Shown: piece by piece, positions 5,882-6,851 of the stretch | How positions within the stretch are numbered: position 1 is the stretch's first letter | Layout: each line of letters begins with the position of its first letter | Source: Actinomycetes bacterium | GTDB lineage: Bacteria > Actinomycetota > Acidimicrobiia > Acidimicrobiales > JAKAOS01 | DNA length: 6,851 bases | NCBI GenBank assembly: GCA_021790615.1 | Contig: JAJYGW010000314.1 | Span: forward strand, 1-6,851 | Reading direction: 5' to 3' | The notes under the pieces: generated by a model | Seen by the model: the letters and a program-made list of their open reading frames with translations, nothing else | Told to the model about the DNA's origin: nothing | Databases searched by the model: none | Translations under genes and position numbers: made by a program

Positions 5882-6851
5882 GGAGTCCCGGCGTCCTCGC
5901 AGAGCGAGCGGTTTCGACGCTCGCGGCGGTGCTCGACCGCAGGACGAGCAGACGGGGCTTCCTCGCCCGCGTGGCCGTCGCCGGCTCAGCCCTCACCGTG
6001 GCCCCCCTCGTCTTCGCGCTCCGTCCGGTCAGTGCCTACGACGCCGTCTGCCAGTGTGGCGACCCGTCGTGCGGCTGCGGGTCGGCCTGCTGCGACGGTT
6101 ACAGCGAGTTCTGCTGCGTGCTCTACGGCGAGAACGTGTGCCCTCCCGGGACCTTCACGGGCGGCTGGTGGCGCGCGGACGGGTCGATCTTCTGCCCCGG
6201 AGCCCGGTACTACATCGACTGCAACGCCAGCTGCCACTGCGACGGGGACTGCGCGGACGGCTCCCCCTTCTGTGGACCCTCCTGCGACGGCCTGACCTGT
6301 GGGTGTGGCTTGTCGAGCTGCTCGCAGCGCCAGGCCGGGTGCATCACCTTCCGCTACGGCCAGTGCCACGAGGAGATCGGCTGCGCCGGGCGGATCGCCT
6401 GCCGGCTCGTCACCTGTACCCCGCCGTGGGAGCTGGATGCGACGTGCTCGACGACCACGTTCTTCGACGACAACACGGCGGACCAGAACGCACCGTGTCT
6501 CCAGGCCCCCCAGCCCGTCGTCTCGTACGCGTTCGCGGCCCACCCGAAGGGCGGCTTCTATCTCGCGGAGACCGACGGCACCGTCCACACGTACGACGCA
6601 CCGTTCTTCGGCTCGCCGGCGGCGGACGGCAACCACCTCGACTCCCCGGTCGTCGCCATCGCGGCCAGCCCCACCGGGGACGGCTACTGGCTTGCCACCG
6701 CCGCAGGCAACGTCTTCAACTTCGGGGTGCCCTGGCACGGCTCGCCGGCGGCGGACGGCAACCACCTCGACTCCCCGGTCGTCGCCATCGCGGCCAGCCC
6801 CACCGGGGACGGCTACTGGCTTGCCACCGCCGCAGGCAAGCGCCTCGGCTG
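5878..6851 (+). CDS. Tat-exported cysteine-rich MauA-like protein with C-terminal 43-residue repeats (truncated by window edge)
   Basis: 324 codons are present and the 3' end is outside. Residues 24-30 (SRRGFLA) are a textbook Tat motif, followed by a hydrophobic stretch and likely cleavage after VSA (51-53), so the protein is exported folded. Residues 58-125 resemble methylamine dehydrogenase light chain: C80-x7-C88-PPGT, then GGWW (95-98) and ARYYIDC (109-115), matching MauA order C-x7-C-PPGT-x10-W-...-YRDCC. W97/W98 align near the TTQ tryptophan Trp57; the second partner (Trp108) has no clear match, W184 being the only other one. Residues 141-207 form a second cysteine-rich block with FRYGQCHEEIGC and CRLVTCTPPWELDATC. 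There are 26 cysteines in total between 58 and 207. From 226 come 43-residue repeats, probably beta-propeller blades. GTG 5878 overlaps the MauE-like stop; GAGGG (5861-5865) lies upstream. Enzyme activity is not established. Confidence 0.78.
   Translation, partial: MRSPGVLAERAVSTLAAVLDRRTSRRGFLARVAVAGSALTVAPLVFALRPVSAYDAVCQCGDPSCGCGSACCDGYSEFCCVLYGENVCPPGTFTGGWWRADGSIFCPGARYYIDCNASCHCDGDCADGSPFCGPSCDGLTCGCGLSSCSQRQAGCITFRYGQCHEEIGCAGRIACRLVTCTPPWELDATCSTTTFFDDNTADQNAPCLQAPQPVVSYAFAAHPKGGFYLAETDGTVHTYDAPFFGSPAADGNHLDSPVVAIAASPTGDGYWLATAAGNVFNFGVPWHGSPAADGNHLDSPVVAIAASPTGDGYWLATAAGKRLG
6609..6839 (+). repeat. 102-bp perfect direct repeat at 129-bp period within the MauA-like gene
   Basis: Bases 6609-6710 and 6738-6839 are identical, offset by 129 bp (43 codons). 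They encode the shared GSPAADGNHLDSPVVAIAAS...GYWLATAAG part of repeat units. The 27-bp spacer (6711-6737) encodes the variable NVFNFGVPW. A more diverged unit precedes them (residues 226-268), sharing its second half. Identity at silent positions too points to recent duplication or gene conversion, or less likely an assembly artefact near the window end. Confidence 0.93.

Noticed and set aside
5986..6765. 259-codon minus-strand frame
   Set aside because: Mirror of the MauA-like gene; Val/Arg/Gly-rich with no motif, and the plus strand has a Tat signal, ordered cysteines and repeats.
5878..6851. Calling this gene a working methylamine dehydrogenase light chain (mauA)
   Set aside because: The second TTQ tryptophan is not evident, cysteine number is about double, extra domains are present, and no heavy chain or MauG gene is seen.

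Overview
The window reads as chromosome from a high-GC actinobacterium. The 43-residue 'GYWLA...FNFG...HGS' repeats at the right edge are a type I associate with Acidimicrobiia; that class assignment is inference. No RNA gene, insertion sequence, CRISPR array or origin was seen. The window splits into two divergent gene blocks with a control region at about 2823-3113.

Left block, minus strand, read from right to left: a glutamine-synthetase-fold gamma-glutamyl ligase (1422-2822), a short-chain dehydrogenase/reductase (409-1269), and the N-terminal part of an ECF-type sigma factor (353 to the left edge). The ligase/dehydrogenase pair looks like part of an amine or polyamine gamma-glutamylation route. 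Several usual metal-binding acidic positions of the ligase are changed. A 16-bp perfect GC palindrome follows the ligase stop, and GC hairpins follow the dehydrogenase stop.

Right block, plus strand (3114 to the right edge): a compact run of tightly spaced or overlapping genes that looks like one operon. In order it encodes a membrane-anchored thioredoxin-fold protein with a CRTC motif, a possible 31-residue hydrophobic peptide, a cysteine-free multi-pass membrane protein with a DsbD/CcdA/MauF-like look, an unrecognised 168-residue protein, a MauE-like four- or five-pass membrane protein with a CGCFG motif, and a Tat-exported protein with 26 cysteines. The first part of that last protein resembles the methylamine dehydrogenase light chain (MauA), and it continues into 43-residue repeats. 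Three junctions use the same GTGA stop/start overlap.

The right block is the most interesting part. Its gene set parallels the mauFEDA maturation set of methylamine dehydrogenase, but no heavy chain (MauB) or tryptophan-crosslinking diheme enzyme (MauG) is in the window, and the MauA-like protein carries about twice the cysteines of classical MauA. A reasonable hypothesis is a dedicated membrane redox relay that folds, disulfide-bonds or otherwise matures one exported cysteine-rich repeat protein.
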